A stretch of DNA of 64,000 nt from CALAED01 sp035765195 (GTDB lineage Bacteria; Actinomycetota; Actinomycetes; Streptosporangiales; Streptosporangiaceae): the NCBI GenBank assembly GCA_035765195.1, contig DASTYC010000020.1:1-64000 (forward strand). The letters are read 5' to 3'. The position numbers and the translations under genes are program-made. This document shows positions 63,267-64,000 of this stretch, in pieces (positions within the stretch are counted from its first letter, which is position 1; each line of letters begins with the position of its first letter). Below the pieces are notes generated by a model. That model was not told where the DNA came from. It saw only the letters and a program-made list of their open reading frames with translations, and did not search any database.

Positions 63267-64000
63267 ATGCGGCGTGCCAGCTGGTACGGAGCCGGAGCGA
63301 CGATCGTCGCGGCGCTGGAGGTGGCGATGTGCCTGGCGCCGGCGGGCTCCGGCGCGACCGCCGAGCGGCGCAGCGCGGGCTCCGGAGTGGCGCGGCAGGC
63401 GCAGGGCGCAGCGCTGGCCGCGATCTCCTACCGCGGCGTGCACCTGCGGGTTCCGGCCGGCTGGCCGGTCCACCGCCTCGACGCCGACCCCCGTCGCTGC
63501 GTGCGCTACGACCGGAACGCCGTCTACTTCGGCCGGGGCGGCGCTGACCAGGATTGCCCGGCCCGGCTGACGGGACGTACCGAGACGATCCACGTCGAGC
63601 CCATCGATCCGGCCGGAATCGGCACCCCGCCGGCGCGCGGCGACGAGCAGGTCGAGGCCGCGGCCGAGGGAGAGATACGGCGCGCGCTGCCCGCCGCGGG
63701 TGTCATGGTCACGGCGACGTACGGAGCACGGCGTGCCGTCGTCCGGCGAATCGTCCGCACGGCCTGGATCAACCCGGTGATGCGAGTCGAACCGCCGGCC
63801 CGTCCCCCCGCGCCCCAGCTGCGATCACCGCACGACCGCGACCGTCTCGGCCGGGGGGAGGGCCTGCTGCGCGGCGGGATCCACCGCCCGAGCGGCGCCG
63901 ATCACGGAGGTCACCGCGGCCGCCGGCGCGCGTGGGCCACCGGGCGGGGATTCGACACCTGTACGGCGCCGTCGCTGGCGGCCATGCGCGCCTGGCGGCG
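63267..64000 (+). CDS. Secreted DUF1906 (glycoside-hydrolase-like) protein, partial
   Basis: About 244 residues are visible; it runs off the right edge. ATG 63267 follows GGGGGTGA by five bases. A signal-like region (RRASWYGAGATIVAALEVAM, then APAGSG) is followed by about 140 residues including a segment GVHLRVPAGWPVHRLDADP, then an Arg/His-rich linker. The final residues ATGRGFDTCTAPSLAAMRAW are the start of a DUF1906 / Rv2525c-like glycoside-hydrolase-like domain. These are exported proteins thought to act on the cell envelope. Confidence 0.82.
   Translation, partial: MRRASWYGAGATIVAALEVAMCLAPAGSGATAERRSAGSGVARQAQGAALAAISYRGVHLRVPAGWPVHRLDADPRRCVRYDRNAVYFGRGGADQDCPARLTGRTETIHVEPIDPAGIGTPPARGDEQVEAAAEGEIRRALPAAGVMVTATYGARRAVVRRIVRTAWINPVMRVEPPARPPAPQLRSPHDRDRLGRGEGLLRGGIHRPSGADHGGHRGRRRAWATGRGFDTCTAPSLAAMRAWR

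Overview
The window is about 70% G+C. Its housekeeping genes and gene order (miaB-miaA-dapF-hflX; comEA-comEC-holA-rpsT-lepA-hemW-hrcA-dnaJ-rsmE-phoH-ybeY-era-leuA-recO-uppS-zur) are those of an actinobacterial chromosome, like the conserved core of Streptomyces and its relatives. A CelR-type regulator with TGGGAGCGCTCCCA operators next to GH48 and GH9 cellulases points to a cellulolytic actinomycete, perhaps of the Streptosporangiales. The assignment to order is inference. I found no rRNA, tRNA, CRISPR array, prophage or insertion sequence.

Layout. 1-5.2 kb: a partial Tat-exported PHP-type metallohydrolase, miaB, a LigB-like protein, a small antitoxin-like protein, miaA and dapF. 5.2-8.9 kb: a translationally coupled peptide-type ABC operon with two permeases and a binding lipoprotein but no ATPase, behind a palindromic operator-like site. 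8.9-15.6 kb: a secreted or membrane protein, then the reverse-strand operon aceB-glcD-glcE-glcF (glycolate to glyoxylate to malate) with a clear promoter and operator-like dyad. 15.9-19.9 kb: hflX, a 430-base gap, an imidazolonepropionase-like amidohydrolase and a DegV protein.

19.9-26.6 kb: a cellulase locus on the reverse strand, celR-GH48-GH9. The promoter before celR has a perfect operator at its start point. A second copy, embedded in a 30-bp perfect palindrome, lies about 220 bp further upstream. 26.6-34.6 kb: comEA, a degenerate 105/115-bp repeat array, comEC, holA, rpsT, lepA and a MOSC protein. 34.6-41.6 kb: a secreted protein of unknown function, a heptad-repeat coiled-coil protein, a methyltransferase, hemW, a secreted protein with two SpaA/CnaB-like domains and a DUF3097 protein.

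41.8-54 kb: dnaJ and hrcA with a CIRCE element, a metallo-beta-lactamase-fold protein, a 75-bp long inverted repeat, rsmE, a sigma factor with a membrane partner, a HIT protein, phoH, ybeY, a CBS/CNNM membrane protein, a degenerate cytidine deaminase, era, a zinc-ribbon/TerB protein and a dimethylargininase. 54-64 kb: leuA behind a Leu-rich leader peptide and alternative hairpins, a protealysin-like M4 protease with its emfourin-type inhibitor, recO with a 90-bp repeat in its 3' end, uppS, the Zur-controlled znuA-znuC-znuB-zur operon, a small membrane protein, an ABM-fold monooxygenase, and a partial DUF1906 protein whose ribosome binding site lies in a 32-bp palindrome.

Several units are translationally coupled by 1-4 base overlaps: the ABC operon, glcE-glcF, sigma factor-anti-sigma, TerB-dimethylargininase, recO-uppS, znuA-znuC and znuB-zur. 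The accessory content is mostly regulatory DNA and repeats, and the findings concentrate there.
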